DNA of 64,000 nucleotides. It comes from Shewanella sp. CG12_big_fil_rev_8_21_14_0_65_47_15. Its GTDB lineage: Bacteria > Pseudomonadota > Gammaproteobacteria > Enterobacterales > Shewanellaceae. The notes under the pieces are model-generated. The model was not told the origin of the DNA. It made no database searches and saw nothing but the letters and a program-made list of their open reading frames with translations. Location: contig NZ_PFGL01000049.1 of the NCBI RefSeq assembly GCF_002783505.1, forward strand, positions 51,837-115,836, given 5' to 3'. The position numbers and the translations under genes were made by a program. Below are positions 26,179 through 35,143 of this stretch, piece after piece; position 1 is the first letter of the stretch, and each line of letters starts with the position of its first letter.

Positions 26179-27978
26179 ATGAGTAACCCCTTCGTCAATC
26201 CGCTCGCTATTCCCGTTCTCGGATTTTGTGCCTATAGTGGCACGGGGAAAACCACCTTACTCAAGCAGTTAATCCCCGAATTAAACCAACGGGGGCTACG
26301 TTTAGCCGTTATCAAACATGCCCACCATAACTTCGATGTGGATATCCCCGGTAAAGACAGTTATGAAATGCGTAAGGCTGGCGCGCGGCAAATGCTGGTC
26401 GCCTCCCATGTGCGTTGGGCGCTGATGACGGAAGATACACGCGATGGCGACCCTGAACTCGTCCATTTGCTAAAACAAATCGAGGCCGATAAAGTCGATA
26501 TCGTCCTCGTGGAAGGTTTTAAGAAGCTCACATTACCTAAAATCGAATTACACCGCGCCGCCCACGACAAACCTTTTATCTACACCCAAGATGACAATAT
26601 TCTCGCCATCGCCTGTTGCGATGATACTGAATTGCCGAGCGAGCTGCGCCGACTCGATCTGAACAATGTCAGCCAAATTGCCGACTTTGTGGTGGAATAT
26701 GCCCGCAATTGGCAAGCACCTTGTATCAATCTACCGATCAACACCGTGGATGCCTGTGAAATAGGCAATGATAAAAATCTCACAGTGAGCCAAGGGTTAG
26801 CACAGATTTTGTCCCATGTGTCCCCAGTCACAGAGGTTGAAGCGCTTGACTTAGACGCCTTAGATCACCGCGTACTCGCCAGCGACAGTATTTCTCCCGT
26901 CGACGTACCACAGCAGACTAACTCGGCAATGGACGGTTACGCCTTTATTTATCAAGACCCTATGCCAGCAAGCCTTAAACTTGTCGGTGAAGTGCTTGCC
27001 GGGCATCACTATGCTGGCACCCTCAAGGTCGGCGAAACGGTGCGAATTATGACGGGCGCGCCAGTACCCGCAGGCGCCGATACTGTCCAACCCAGAGAAC
27101 TGGCCCAAGAGGTCGATGGTCTTGTGAGCCTGCAGGGCCATATTGAGCTAGGTCAGCATGTTCGCCTCGCTGGGGAGGATATCGCCAAGGGACAAGTGGC
27201 ACTCGCCAAAGCCACCCGCCTAGGCGCCGCCGAACAAGGTTTGCTCGCTTCCCTTGGGCTCAATAGTGTCAGTGTCTATCGTCACCCCACGGTTGCCGTG
27301 TTCTCTACCGGCGATGAAGTGAGCCAACCCGGCGATGAGTTAAAGGCTAACTGCATCTATGATTCAAATCGCTTTACTATCAAGGCGATGGCGAAGCGTT
27401 TAGGCTGTGAAGTCATAGATTTAGGCATCATTGAAGATTCAGAGACCGCCCTCGAAGCCACCCTTGCGCAGGCAGCAACCCAGGCCGATGTGGTGATTAG
27501 CTCAGGTGGGGTATCCGTGGGTGATGCCGATTATATTAAGGCTGTGCTCGCCCGCCTCGGCAATATCGATTTCTGGCGGATCAATATGCGCCCAGGCCGC
27601 CCGCTTGCCTTTGGTAAAATAGGGGAAGCGCTGTTCTTCGGTCTGCCGGGCAATCCCGTGGCCGTTATGGTGTCTTTCCTGCAATTTGTGCAGCCAGCAC
27701 TGCGTAAACTAGGCGGTGAACTAAATTGGCAAGCGCCATTATTTCCAGCCATCACAGATGAAACGCTGCGAAGCCGCCAAGGTCGCACCGAGTTTATTCG
27801 CGGTATTTATCACCTAGGCAAAGACGGACGCCTACACGTGAGCAGCACGGGCAACCAAGGTTCGGGCATGTTAAGTTCCATGGTCACAGGAAATTGCCTT
27901 ATCATCATTGGCGATGAGGCCGAAGTGGTGAATACAGGCGAAACCGTGTTTATTCAACCCTTTGCGGATTTACTTTAG
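26179..27978 (+). CDS. moeA: MobB-MoeA fusion protein
   Basis: The start at 26179 (MSNPFVNPLAIPV) has GAGG five bases upstream; 599 residues. Residues 1 to about 170 form a MobB domain: P-loop CAYSGTGKTTLLKQ, then AVIKHAHHNFDVDIPGKDSYEMRKAGA and VEGFKKLTLPKIELHR. After a short linker, residues about 195-599 are MoeA: VDVPQQTNSAMDGYAF, RIMTGAPVPAGADTV, VFSTGDEVSQPGDEL, SSGGVSVGDADY and FGLPGNPVAVMVSF. MoeA inserts molybdenum into adenylated molybdopterin; MobB is a GTP-binding helper of MobA. Fusion places both steps on one chain. Confidence 0.93.
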   Translation: MSNPFVNPLAIPVLGFCAYSGTGKTTLLKQLIPELNQRGLRLAVIKHAHHNFDVDIPGKDSYEMRKAGARQMLVASHVRWALMTEDTRDGDPELVHLLKQIEADKVDIVLVEGFKKLTLPKIELHRAAHDKPFIYTQDDNILAIACCDDTELPSELRRLDLNNVSQIADFVVEYARNWQAPCINLPINTVDACEIGNDKNLTVSQGLAQILSHVSPVTEVEALDLDALDHRVLASDSISPVDVPQQTNSAMDGYAFIYQDPMPASLKLVGEVLAGHHYAGTLKVGETVRIMTGAPVPAGADTVQPRELAQEVDGLVSLQGHIELGQHVRLAGEDIAKGQVALAKATRLGAAEQGLLASLGLNSVSVYRHPTVAVFSTGDEVSQPGDELKANCIYDSNRFTIKAMAKRLGCEVIDLGIIEDSETALEATLAQAATQADVVISSGGVSVGDADYIKAVLARLGNIDFWRINMRPGRPLAFGKIGEALFFGLPGNPVAVMVSFLQFVQPALRKLGGELNWQAPLFPAITDETLRSRQGRTEFIRGIYHLGKDGRLHVSSTGNQGSGMLSSMVTGNCLIIIGDEAEVVNTGETVFIQPFADLL

Positions 27979-27994
27979 GAGCCAGTGAGCACCT

Positions 27995-28978
27995 ATGAGT
28001 TTACTAGTAGATCCCTTTGGCCGCAGGGTCGAATATTTAAGGCTTTCGGTCACCGACCGCTGCGACTTTCGCTGCATCTATTGCATGACCGAAGATCCCT
28101 GTTTTCTGCCTAGGGACCAAGTGTTGCACCTCGAAGAGTTAGCTTGGATTGCCCAAGCCTTTACCGAGCTAGGCGTGACAAAAATCCGCCTAACCGGGGG
28201 CGAGCCCTTAGTGCGTACCGATTGCGATCAGCTTGTCAGTCTGCTCGGCAAACTTCCCGGACTCAGGGATTTGTCCATGACGACGAACGGCTCGAGGCTG
28301 ACTAAGCTTGCTAAACCTATGTTCGATGCGGGATTAACACGCCTCAACATCAGCCTAGACACCTTAAATCCAACCCTTTTTACCCAATTAACCCGCAACG
28401 GTAAGCTCGAACGAGTTATCGAAGGTATCGATGCCGCCATTGCCGCCGGCTTTGAGCGTATTAAGATCAATGCCGTTATTTTAAAACAGCAAAATGATAA
28501 TGAAGTCATCGATCTAGTGGAATTTTGCCGCGAGCGCAACTTAGATATCGCCTTTATCGAAGAAATGCCCCTCGGCGAAATCGATGAACGTAAGCGCGCC
28601 CGCCACTGCAGCAGTGAGGAAGTCAAAGCCATCATAGAAACGCGCTATCCACTCAAACTCTCCGATAAGCGCACCGGCGGCCCAGCGCGATATTACACTA
28701 TGGCCAACAGCCCAATCCATATCGGTTTTATCTCGCCCCATAGCCACAACTTTTGCCATGAGTGCAACAGGGTCAGAGTCACTGTCGAAGGTCAATTACT
28801 ACTCTGTTTGGGTAACGAACATGCCATTGATCTTAAAAGCATAGTGCGTCAGTTCCCTGGAGATATTGAGAGGCTTAAGGCCGCCATTCTCGCGGGCATT
28901 AACCTTAAGCCCAAACAACATGAGTTCGATCATAACGCGGTGCAAATCCTACGTTTTATGAATGCAACGGGTGGCTAA
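27995..28978 (+). CDS. moaA: GTP 3',8-cyclase MoaA
   Basis: A 327-residue radical SAM enzyme for the first step of molybdopterin synthesis. The N-terminal cluster motif is CDFRCIYC (about residues 24-31), followed by TKIRLTGGEPLVR. The C-terminal second cluster is held by CHECNRVRVTVEGQLLLC. The protein ends in Gly-Gly, as MoaA requires. It starts 16 bases after moeA and is the last gene of the tup-mob-moe-moa run. The partner gene moaC is not in this window. Confidence 0.95.
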   Translation: MSLLVDPFGRRVEYLRLSVTDRCDFRCIYCMTEDPCFLPRDQVLHLEELAWIAQAFTELGVTKIRLTGGEPLVRTDCDQLVSLLGKLPGLRDLSMTTNGSRLTKLAKPMFDAGLTRLNISLDTLNPTLFTQLTRNGKLERVIEGIDAAIAAGFERIKINAVILKQQNDNEVIDLVEFCRERNLDIAFIEEMPLGEIDERKRARHCSSEEVKAIIETRYPLKLSDKRTGGPARYYTMANSPIHIGFISPHSHNFCHECNRVRVTVEGQLLLCLGNEHAIDLKSIVRQFPGDIERLKAAILAGINLKPKQHEFDHNAVQILRFMNATGG

Positions 28979-29068
28979 CCACAGAGTTCAAATCCCTCGC
29001 AGGACTAGCATCTCACTTTGGGCGTGATAAACTCGGGTATTATCCCCTACTCGTTGTCGCGCATTATC

Positions 29069-29524
29069 ATGGCCCTAACTCGTAAACAGTGGAATAACAT
29101 CATTATTTTAGCCTGCATCTTTATGATTGCAGTGCTCACTTTTATGGATAGAAAAACCCATAATATTCCCAGTGATGCAAAGCGGCTGTTTGACGATAAT
29201 GCCCCGCTTGCACAGTTGCAACTCGATGGCATGTGGCTGCATAAGCAAGCCGCACAATGGGAGTGCGATACTAAAGTACTCAACTGTGATGAATGGGCAA
29301 ATGCGTGGCAAACGGTACTGGTATCCCCTTTAGCGACAGCACCACAATCTACAGATAAACCACAGGAATTAGTGATTCAGATCGCCGATATTGCCGATCC
29401 GCAACTGTGGCTTTATTTCCCCATTGAGGGCACCTTAAAATCTCCCGCGGGTAATTGGTACATAGTGCCACCGAGTTTACGCGCCAAACTACAACCTATC
29501 ATCGATGCCAAACCCGCGGCTTAA
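29069..29524 (+). CDS. Membrane-anchored protein of unknown function
   Basis: The likely start at 29069 (MALTRKQWNNIII) lacks a clear ribosome site, so the start is uncertain. About 151 residues are predicted: one N-terminal transmembrane helix (NIIILACIFMIAVLTFM) and a periplasmic domain. That domain has two cysteines (WECDTKVLNCDEW) that could form a disulfide. I do not recognise the family. It lies 35 bases before mutM in the same direction and may be co-transcribed with it. Confidence 0.7.
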   Translation: MALTRKQWNNIIILACIFMIAVLTFMDRKTHNIPSDAKRLFDDNAPLAQLQLDGMWLHKQAAQWECDTKVLNCDEWANAWQTVLVSPLATAPQSTDKPQELVIQIADIADPQLWLYFPIEGTLKSPAGNWYIVPPSLRAKLQPIIDAKPAA

Positions 29525-29558
29525 TGCGGCCAAATTGACTTAAGATAAGAAAGAATCC

Positions 29559-30374
29559 ATGCCGGAATTACCAGAAGTTGAAGTCACCCGCCAGGGTATT
29601 GCACCCTTCCTTGTCGAGCAAACCGTAGTTGATCTTGTGATCCGTAATGGCTCACTGCGCTGGCCAGTACCAGCAATCGCCAAACAAATTATCGGCCAAG
29701 TCATACGTCAGGTCCGCCGCCGGGCCAAGTACCTGTTAATCGACACGGACGCGGGCACTAGCATAGTGCACTTAGGCATGTCGGGCAGTTTACGAATTTT
29801 GCCCCACGACACCCCAGTGGAAAAGCATGACCATATCGACTTAGTGCTCGCCAACGGCCGCATTTTGCGCTTTAACGATCCTAGACGTTTTGGTGCTTGG
29901 CTCTGGTGTGAACTCCCGGAAGAGGCCCATCCATTACTGGCAAAACTCGGCCCGGAACCCCTAACCAATGCCTTTAATGTCAATCAATTAGCCACAGCTT
30001 TAGCGGGCAAAAAAAAGGCCATTAAGCTCTGTTTGATGGATAACCACATAGTCGTCGGAGTGGGCAATATTTATGCTAACGAAGCCCTGTTTGCCGCGGG
30101 TATTCACCCCGAAGCCGAAGCAGGTAAAATCGATATCGAGCGTTTGACCATTTTAGTTGCCGAAGTGAAGCAAATCCTCGCCCATGCGATTAAGCAAGGC
30201 GGCACTACGCTGAAAGACTTCACCAATGCCGATGGTAAACCCGGCTACTTCGCCCAAAAACTGCATGTGTATGGCCGCGGTGGTGAAACCTGCACGAGCT
30301 GCGGCAACCTACTGAGTGAAATCCGTTTAGGCCAGCGCACCACTGTCTTTTGTGGAATTTGTCAGGCACGCTAA
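29559..30374 (+). CDS. mutM: Formamidopyrimidine-DNA glycosylase MutM (Fpg)
   Basis: A 271-residue base-excision repair enzyme that removes 8-oxoguanine and formamidopyrimidines. The catalytic start MPELPEVEV (Pro2 nucleophile, Glu3) is intact. The helix-two-turn-helix has [20 protein letters not shown]. The zinc finger is [13 protein letters not shown] and CGICQ (about residues 246-269). Length is typical. In many gammaproteobacteria it is near coaD, and coaD lies about 7 kb downstream here. Confidence 0.96.
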   Translation: MPELPEVEVTRQGIAPFLVEQTVVDLVIRNGSLRWPVPAIAKQIIGQVIRQVRRRAKYLLIDTDAGTSIVHLGMSGSLRILPHDTPVEKHDHIDLVLANGRILRFNDPRRFGAWLWCELPEEAHPLLAKLGPEPLTNAFNVNQLATALAGKKKAIKLCLMDNHIVVGVGNIYANEALFAAGIHPEAEAGKIDIERLTILVAEVKQILAHAIKQGGTTLKDFTNADGKPGYFAQKLHVYGRGGETCTSCGNLLSEIRLGQRTTVFCGICQAR

Positions 30375-30432
30375 ATAGCCGTTTCAAATTGTTGATCACT
30401 TTATAGGGCGAGCAGGTTATCGGTAAGCAGGC

Positions 30433-30513
30433 CCTCTGCGCCATGAATGGCGCGGTGGAGCCCTCAGGGAAGAGTTCATGGCGTGCCTGTGTGCGATACC
30501 CTGCGATGTGGCT
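30433..30513. repeat. Intergenic repeat, copy A
   Basis: The gap after mutM contains GTGGAGCCCTCAGGGAAG followed some 35 bases later by CCTGCGATGT. The same two blocks with small changes recur at about 55209-55280 after polA. Both copies are intergenic and directly 3' of a DNA repair or replication gene. This looks like a dispersed Shewanella repeat rather than coding sequence. Confidence 0.5.
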
Positions 30514-30540
30514 AATTTGAATCCATTATTTAGCGCTATC

Positions 30541-30569
30541 AAAAATGCCTGCAAATTGCAGGCATTTTG
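30541..30569. terminator. Bidirectional terminator between mutM and the GT39 gene
   Basis: A 12-bp stem (AAAATGCCTGCA with TGCAGGCATTTT) and a three-base loop, with A and T runs on both sides. It serves the convergent genes from either direction. Confidence 0.85.
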
Positions 30570-30572
30570 CGT

Positions 30573-32297
30573 TTATTCCTTTAGCCAACGCCCAGGATGA
30601 TCGGTAAAGTAACGATATTCCCGCGTTGGCGATGCGCACTCTGGCGTCATTTCCGAGGCCGAGAGCAAGATCCACTCATCTCGGTGGGCAATGCCCATGC
30701 TCTTGCCACCTTTAATATTGAAACAACTCAGTTTTGCCCCGCTTGGCACTAATAGATAACGCTGTTTGTTTTCCTGCATCCATTGCCATGCATTGCGCTC
30801 TTGCTCTTCAACGGGGGCTAAATAACTAAAGTGCGTCACACTCATAGGCGAGAACAAAATAAACTGCTCTTTAAAGTTCACTAAGCCTAACTCGGCATCT
30901 TCACCAATCACTGCTGCGGCATGCAACATCAAATTCCTTGGGGTTCGCATCTCGTCGAGCATAGCGTATCCCCAAGTACTGACGAGCACCCAACCTAGGG
31001 CAGAGACAATACCCACCTTCACTAGGGCAAACTGTTTGCGTGTGAGCCAAAGCAGCAAAAACCACAACAGGCCAAGCAAAATAAAGAGATAGCCAATCCC
31101 TGTTAAATCATCGGTATAGTCAGCAAGGGCTTTAACTAGTGCGGAATGATGAATCAATGCCAGCACCCCCGCCAATAACACCACCCCACCTAAAAACCAC
31201 AGTACTCCACTGACTAGTTTTTCAAACCAAACCTTAGGCGAAACCCCAGTTAATACTGCCGAAGCCACAAGGGCTAACATAGGTAATGCGGGCAGAATAT
31301 ACACATTGCGCTTACCCGGGCTAATGCTAAAAAACAACACCACCAACGCCACCCAAATCAGTAAAATCGCAATCTTAGGATCGGCCTTAACCTTCTGTAC
31401 CCATAGCTTCCAATAAGCGATCACCAGCAGTGAAATCGGGAACCACATCCACGGAATAACACTTAAAATAAAGAAATACCAAGGCTTAATATGATGCCAG
31501 GCGTTGACATAACGCTCACCGGTTTGCTTAAACAAGATATTGTTTTGGTAGGCGACAAGCTCAGGCGTACCATGGGCTTGCACTGTTAGCACCATAGGCA
31601 CTAGCCAGCAGGCAATCACCGCCAGCATGGCCAAAGGCCCCGCAAGACATAACCAAGTCAAACGCCCTTGAAAACGGCTTCTATCTTTAACGGCATAAAT
31701 ACCGATAGGAACTAACATCAACAGCGGTAAAAATCCCACGCCTTTAGTGATAACGCCCAGTCCCATAAAACCCCAGCCAATAAAATACCAGCGCCACTGG
31801 GGGCCGAGCATAAAGTGGCGGATCAGGCCGTAACATCCCACAGTGATCCAACACATCACCATGGCATCTATCTGAGCGTTTTTAACCTGCATTAAAAACT
31901 GCGGCACAATCAAGAGTAGTAAGGCGGCATTACGGCCTACACGCACACTCCATAGTTTTGCACCAAGATCATACACTAGGAATACGGTCAACAGGCCACA
32001 CAGAGCATTGGGCAATAAAAAGGCGAACTTAAGGGAGCCCGTCAGTTGGTAAAATAGGGCGATGGCCCACATAAACACCGGTGGTTTATCGGGATAGTAT
32101 TCGCCGCCTCGGGTCGGAAATAACCACTGCCCCGATGCCACCATTTCCCGCGCGACCTCGACAAAGCGTGGCTCGTCGGCAGGCCAGGGAGAGCGAAAAC
32201 CAATCCCAACCAGCAAAATCAATAAACTCATCAAGAGTAAAGGCCAGAGTACCTGGTAATAATCTTCACTATTGAAACGGCGCTCGAGTGCTTCCAT
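30573..32297 (-). CDS. ArnT/PMT-like lipid-linked sugar transferase (GT39)
   Basis: Start chosen at 32297 (MEALERRFNSEDYYQ), whose AGGA follows the upstream stop; 574 residues. There are about 12 transmembrane helices. The first periplasmic loop has PWPADEPRFVEVAREM, the acidic motif of the GT-C/PMT family. This is followed by GGEYYPDKPPVFMW and AQIDAMVMCW. Such enzymes move a sugar from undecaprenyl phosphate to lipid A, LPS or protein. The GT2 gene in the same operon could supply the lipid-linked sugar. The target is unknown, and aminoarabinose cannot be assumed. Confidence 0.85.
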   Translation of the reverse strand: MEALERRFNSEDYYQVLWPLLLMSLLILLVGIGFRSPWPADEPRFVEVAREMVASGQWLFPTRGGEYYPDKPPVFMWAIALFYQLTGSLKFAFLLPNALCGLLTVFLVYDLGAKLWSVRVGRNAALLLLIVPQFLMQVKNAQIDAMVMCWITVGCYGLIRHFMLGPQWRWYFIGWGFMGLGVITKGVGFLPLLMLVPIGIYAVKDRSRFQGRLTWLCLAGPLAMLAVIACWLVPMVLTVQAHGTPELVAYQNNILFKQTGERYVNAWHHIKPWYFFILSVIPWMWFPISLLVIAYWKLWVQKVKADPKIAILLIWVALVVLFFSISPGKRNVYILPALPMLALVASAVLTGVSPKVWFEKLVSGVLWFLGGVVLLAGVLALIHHSALVKALADYTDDLTGIGYLFILLGLLWFLLLWLTRKQFALVKVGIVSALGWVLVSTWGYAMLDEMRTPRNLMLHAAAVIGEDAELGLVNFKEQFILFSPMSVTHFSYLAPVEEQERNAWQWMQENKQRYLLVPSGAKLSCFNIKGGKSMGIAHRDEWILLSASEMTPECASPTREYRYFTDHPGRWLKE

Positions 32298-32307
32298 TGC
32301 AGGGTCC

Positions 32308-32973
32308 TTATTCTTCGGTTTCCAATTCATCCACCTGTTTACGCAGGCTAGAACGGTACAAATACGCGCCAATCAGGCTAGATAAGATAAATAAACCTAT
32401 GCTGATCCCCAGCTGATTATGATCGGATAAGCCTATGCCAGCGCCCGCAAAACTAAAAATTAGCATCTGCGGCAAATAACCTAATACACTGCCCAGCATA
32501 AATCCCCCTGCGGGAACGTGGGTTGCCCCCGCGAACAGATTAGTGAGTAAGTTACTGCCAACGGGCAACAGGCGGATCATCAAGACTTTCAGCCAAGTTT
32601 TGTTGATAATCAGGGCTTCAAACTTTTGTAGGCGCTTACCAAAACGATGTTGTAAGCTACTGCGGATGGTTAATCTCGCCACATAGAAGGCAAATACGCA
32701 GCCCAGTAAGGCGGCCAACGTCGAAAAAATACCACCATAAAGACCGCCTAAGGCAAAGCCAAAAACAAAGGCAATGACTTGCCTCGGCCCTCCCACTGCG
32801 GTAAAAAAGGCACCAACCACTAGTAAAACTAAGAGCGCAAACACCCCCCTGTCGGCAATAAAGCGCGCGACCCAGTTGCTATCGGTTAAATGCTCAAACA
32901 TCCCCTGCTGGACGGCAAACATCAGTACCAGCAGGATGAAGACGATAAACACCGCCTTATAAAATCGCTTCAT
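32308..32973 (-). CDS. TVP38/TMEM64 (DedA-like) membrane protein
   Basis: A 221-residue protein with five or six helices. The family core is FTAVGGPRQVIAFVFGFALGGLYGGIFSTLAALLGCVFAFYVAR, then LLPVGSNLLTNLFAGATHVPAGGFMLGSVLGYLPQMLIFSFAGAG. DedA-superfamily proteins are linked to undecaprenyl phosphate or phospholipid flipping, which fits the neighbours on both sides in this operon. Its ATG lies two bases after the GT2 stop. Confidence 0.88.
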   Translation of the reverse strand: MKRFYKAVFIVFILLVLMFAVQQGMFEHLTDSNWVARFIADRGVFALLVLLVVGAFFTAVGGPRQVIAFVFGFALGGLYGGIFSTLAALLGCVFAFYVARLTIRSSLQHRFGKRLQKFEALIINKTWLKVLMIRLLPVGSNLLTNLFAGATHVPAGGFMLGSVLGYLPQMLIFSFAGAGIGLSDHNQLGISIGLFILSSLIGAYLYRSSLRKQVDELETEE

Positions 32974-32975
32974 TG

Positions 32976-33707
32976 TCAGTCGCGCCAGCTTGCTTGACTG
33001 CGAGCAACCCTAGCAATCTTCGCCCTACGCCCGAGCCACATCACGCCCATGATATCGACTATGCCGACCCAGGCGCGATTCCAAGCAGTGTACTTAGAGA
33101 CACCGACCTGACGATCCCTGTGATTGACCACAGAAATAAAAATCTCCCCGCCCATACGGCGTACTAATGCAGGAATGTATCTGTGCATATGATCGAAATA
33201 AGGTAAACGCAGGAAGGTTTCACGGGGGAAGAGTTTAAGACCGCAGCCAGTATCGGGCACGCCATCATGTAAGAGCGCATCACGCACCTTATTGGCGAAG
33301 CGAGATTGAAATCGCTTCCATGCCGTATCTTTACGATTTTTACGGTAGCCTGCAATACAAAAATGCTCGGTATGGATATGGGGTAATTGGGCAAGCATGG
33401 CCGGAATATCGGCGGGATCATTTTGCCCATCCGCATCTAAGGTCACAATGTACTTGCCGCGGGCATGTAAGACACCAGTGGAAATCGCTGTGCTTTGCCC
33501 AGTGCTGCGCTCATGGCGAATCGCTTTAGCATCGCATTGCTGCGAAGTGGCGGTGCGCATCACTTCACCAAAGGTATCGTCTTGACTGCCATCGTCGACG
33601 ACGAGAATCTCAAACTCAGTCACACCTTTGAGGGCATGGCATATCTCTTCCATCAGAGGGCCAATATTACCTACCTCATCTTTAGCAGGGATCACGATAG
33701 AAATCAA
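32976..33707 (-). CDS. GT2 family glycosyltransferase (DPM/ArnC-like)
   Basis: I favour a TTG start at 33707 (MISIVIPAKDEVGN), because GGAG lies seven bases before it; the upstream ATG at 33734 has no such site. The 243-residue protein has the GT-A fold pattern: VIPAKDEVGNIGPLMEEI, EILVVDDGSQDDT, STGQSTAISTGV and the DxD-like LDADGQNDPADI. Also present are DTGCGLKLFPRETFLRLPYFDHMHRYIPAL. It resembles dolichyl/undecaprenyl-phosphate sugar transferases, so it probably loads the lipid carrier used by the GT39 enzyme. First gene of the operon. Confidence 0.88.
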   Translation of the reverse strand: MISIVIPAKDEVGNIGPLMEEICHALKGVTEFEILVVDDGSQDDTFGEVMRTATSQQCDAKAIRHERSTGQSTAISTGVLHARGKYIVTLDADGQNDPADIPAMLAQLPHIHTEHFCIAGYRKNRKDTAWKRFQSRFANKVRDALLHDGVPDTGCGLKLFPRETFLRLPYFDHMHRYIPALVRRMGGEIFISVVNHRDRQVGVSKYTAWNRAWVGIVDIMGVMWLGRRAKIARVARSQASWRD

Positions 33708-33944
33708 TTCAAGACTCCAAAACTTTAACACCATCAATACGGTATCATATGATTATTGCAAAAGAAAAATCTGTCTTGATAGAGTGTTATTGAATCAAAC
33801 AGAATGCAAGCTGGGTATTGTAAACGAGGAAAATATTCCAAGAAAAGACTGAATTTGGAACTGTCGCTTTCATTTGATTGCGCTTTTTTGTAATAAGACT
33901 ATGGTACTTTACTAGGAACAAAAGGTATGGCATCGGAGCTATCT

Positions 33945-35108
33945 ATGAATATCGTTGTTGTGGGGATGGGTTACGTTGGTCTATCAAATGCTGTCCTGTT
34001 AGCCCAGCAAAACCGGGTCACCGCCATCGATTTATCACCGGAACGTGTCGCACAAGTTAACGCACATAGGTCAACCGTTGTCGATGAGTTAATCGAAGAT
34101 TACCTGAAAAACAAATCGCTGAATTTAACCGCAACAACACAGAACGAGGCCTTTCAATCGGCCGACTTTGTGATGATTGCCACCCCAACGGACTATGATC
34201 CCCAGACCAATTACTTTAATACCCAGTCGGTTGAAAATGTCGCTAGGGATGTCCTAGCCGCAAATCCAAATACGACTATCATCATTAAATCGACCATCCC
34301 CGTTGGCTTTACTGCGGCCCTGAGACAAAAACTCAATAGTGATAATATCCTGTTCTCCCCTGAGTTTTTACGCGAAGGTAAAGCCTTGTATGACAATCTT
34401 CACCCCTCGAGGATTGTCGTCGGTGAACGCTCAGCCCGAGCCCAAGCCTTTGCCAATCTCTTAGCCAAGGCGGCAATCAAACAAGATATTCCTATTTTGC
34501 TCACCGACAGTACCGAGGCAGAAGCGATTAAGTTGTTTGCCAATACGTTTCTCGCCATGCGAGTCGCATACTTTAATGAACTCGATACCTACGCCCAGAG
34601 CCGAGGCCTAAACACGCGCCAAATTATTGAGGGAGTGAGCCTCGATCCCCGTATCGGCAACTATTACAACAATCCTTCCTTCGGTTATGGTGGATACTGC
34701 CTGCCCAAAGACACTAAACAGTTGCTGGCAAACTACAATGATGTGCCGAACAATCTGATCAGTGCCATCGTCGACTCGAATACCACCCGTAAAGATTTTA
34801 TTGCCGATGCGATTATCCGCAAGCGACCCAAATGCGTCGGTATATATCGTTTGATCATGAAAGCCGACTCAGATAACTTCCGCGCCTCAGCCGTGCAAGG
34901 CGTGATGAAACGTATCAAGGCCAAAGGTATCGAAGTCGTAGTCTATGAGCCAGTGCTCAAGGAAGATGAGTTTTTTAAATCGAGAGTCATTCGAGATTTA
35001 AATGAATTTAAAGCCATGTGCGATGTAATAGTCTCCAATCGCATGGCCGACGAACTCACCGATGTTGCAGACAAAGTCTATACCCGAGATCTGTTCCACC
35101 AGGATTAA
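33945..35108 (+). CDS. ugd: UDP-glucose 6-dehydrogenase
   Basis: ATG at 33945 ([16 protein letters not shown]) with GGAG six bases before; 387 residues. It has the NAD site [30 protein letters not shown], and [12 protein letters not shown]. The catalytic-site motif [16 protein letters not shown] contains the active-site cysteine. It oxidises UDP-glucose to UDP-glucuronate for capsule or LPS. The next gene, an epimerase of UDP-glucuronate type, uses the product. Confidence 0.94.
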   Translation: MNIVVVGMGYVGLSNAVLLAQQNRVTAIDLSPERVAQVNAHRSTVVDELIEDYLKNKSLNLTATTQNEAFQSADFVMIATPTDYDPQTNYFNTQSVENVARDVLAANPNTTIIIKSTIPVGFTAALRQKLNSDNILFSPEFLREGKALYDNLHPSRIVVGERSARAQAFANLLAKAAIKQDIPILLTDSTEAEAIKLFANTFLAMRVAYFNELDTYAQSRGLNTRQIIEGVSLDPRIGNYYNNPSFGYGGYCLPKDTKQLLANYNDVPNNLISAIVDSNTTRKDFIADAIIRKRPKCVGIYRLIMKADSDNFRASAVQGVMKRIKAKGIEVVVYEPVLKEDEFFKSRVIRDLNEFKAMCDVIVSNRMADELTDVADKVYTRDLFHQD

Positions 35109-35143
35109 TGCTCAACCATTGAGCCGACAGTAAAAGGTTTAAC

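Noticed and set aside
28981-29010. TTCAAATCC, resembling a tRNA T-loop
   Set aside because: Flanking bases do not pair as a T stem and no acceptor or anticodon arms are present.
33738-33944. JUMPstart/ops element before ugd
   Set aside because: The GGCGGTAG core is absent.
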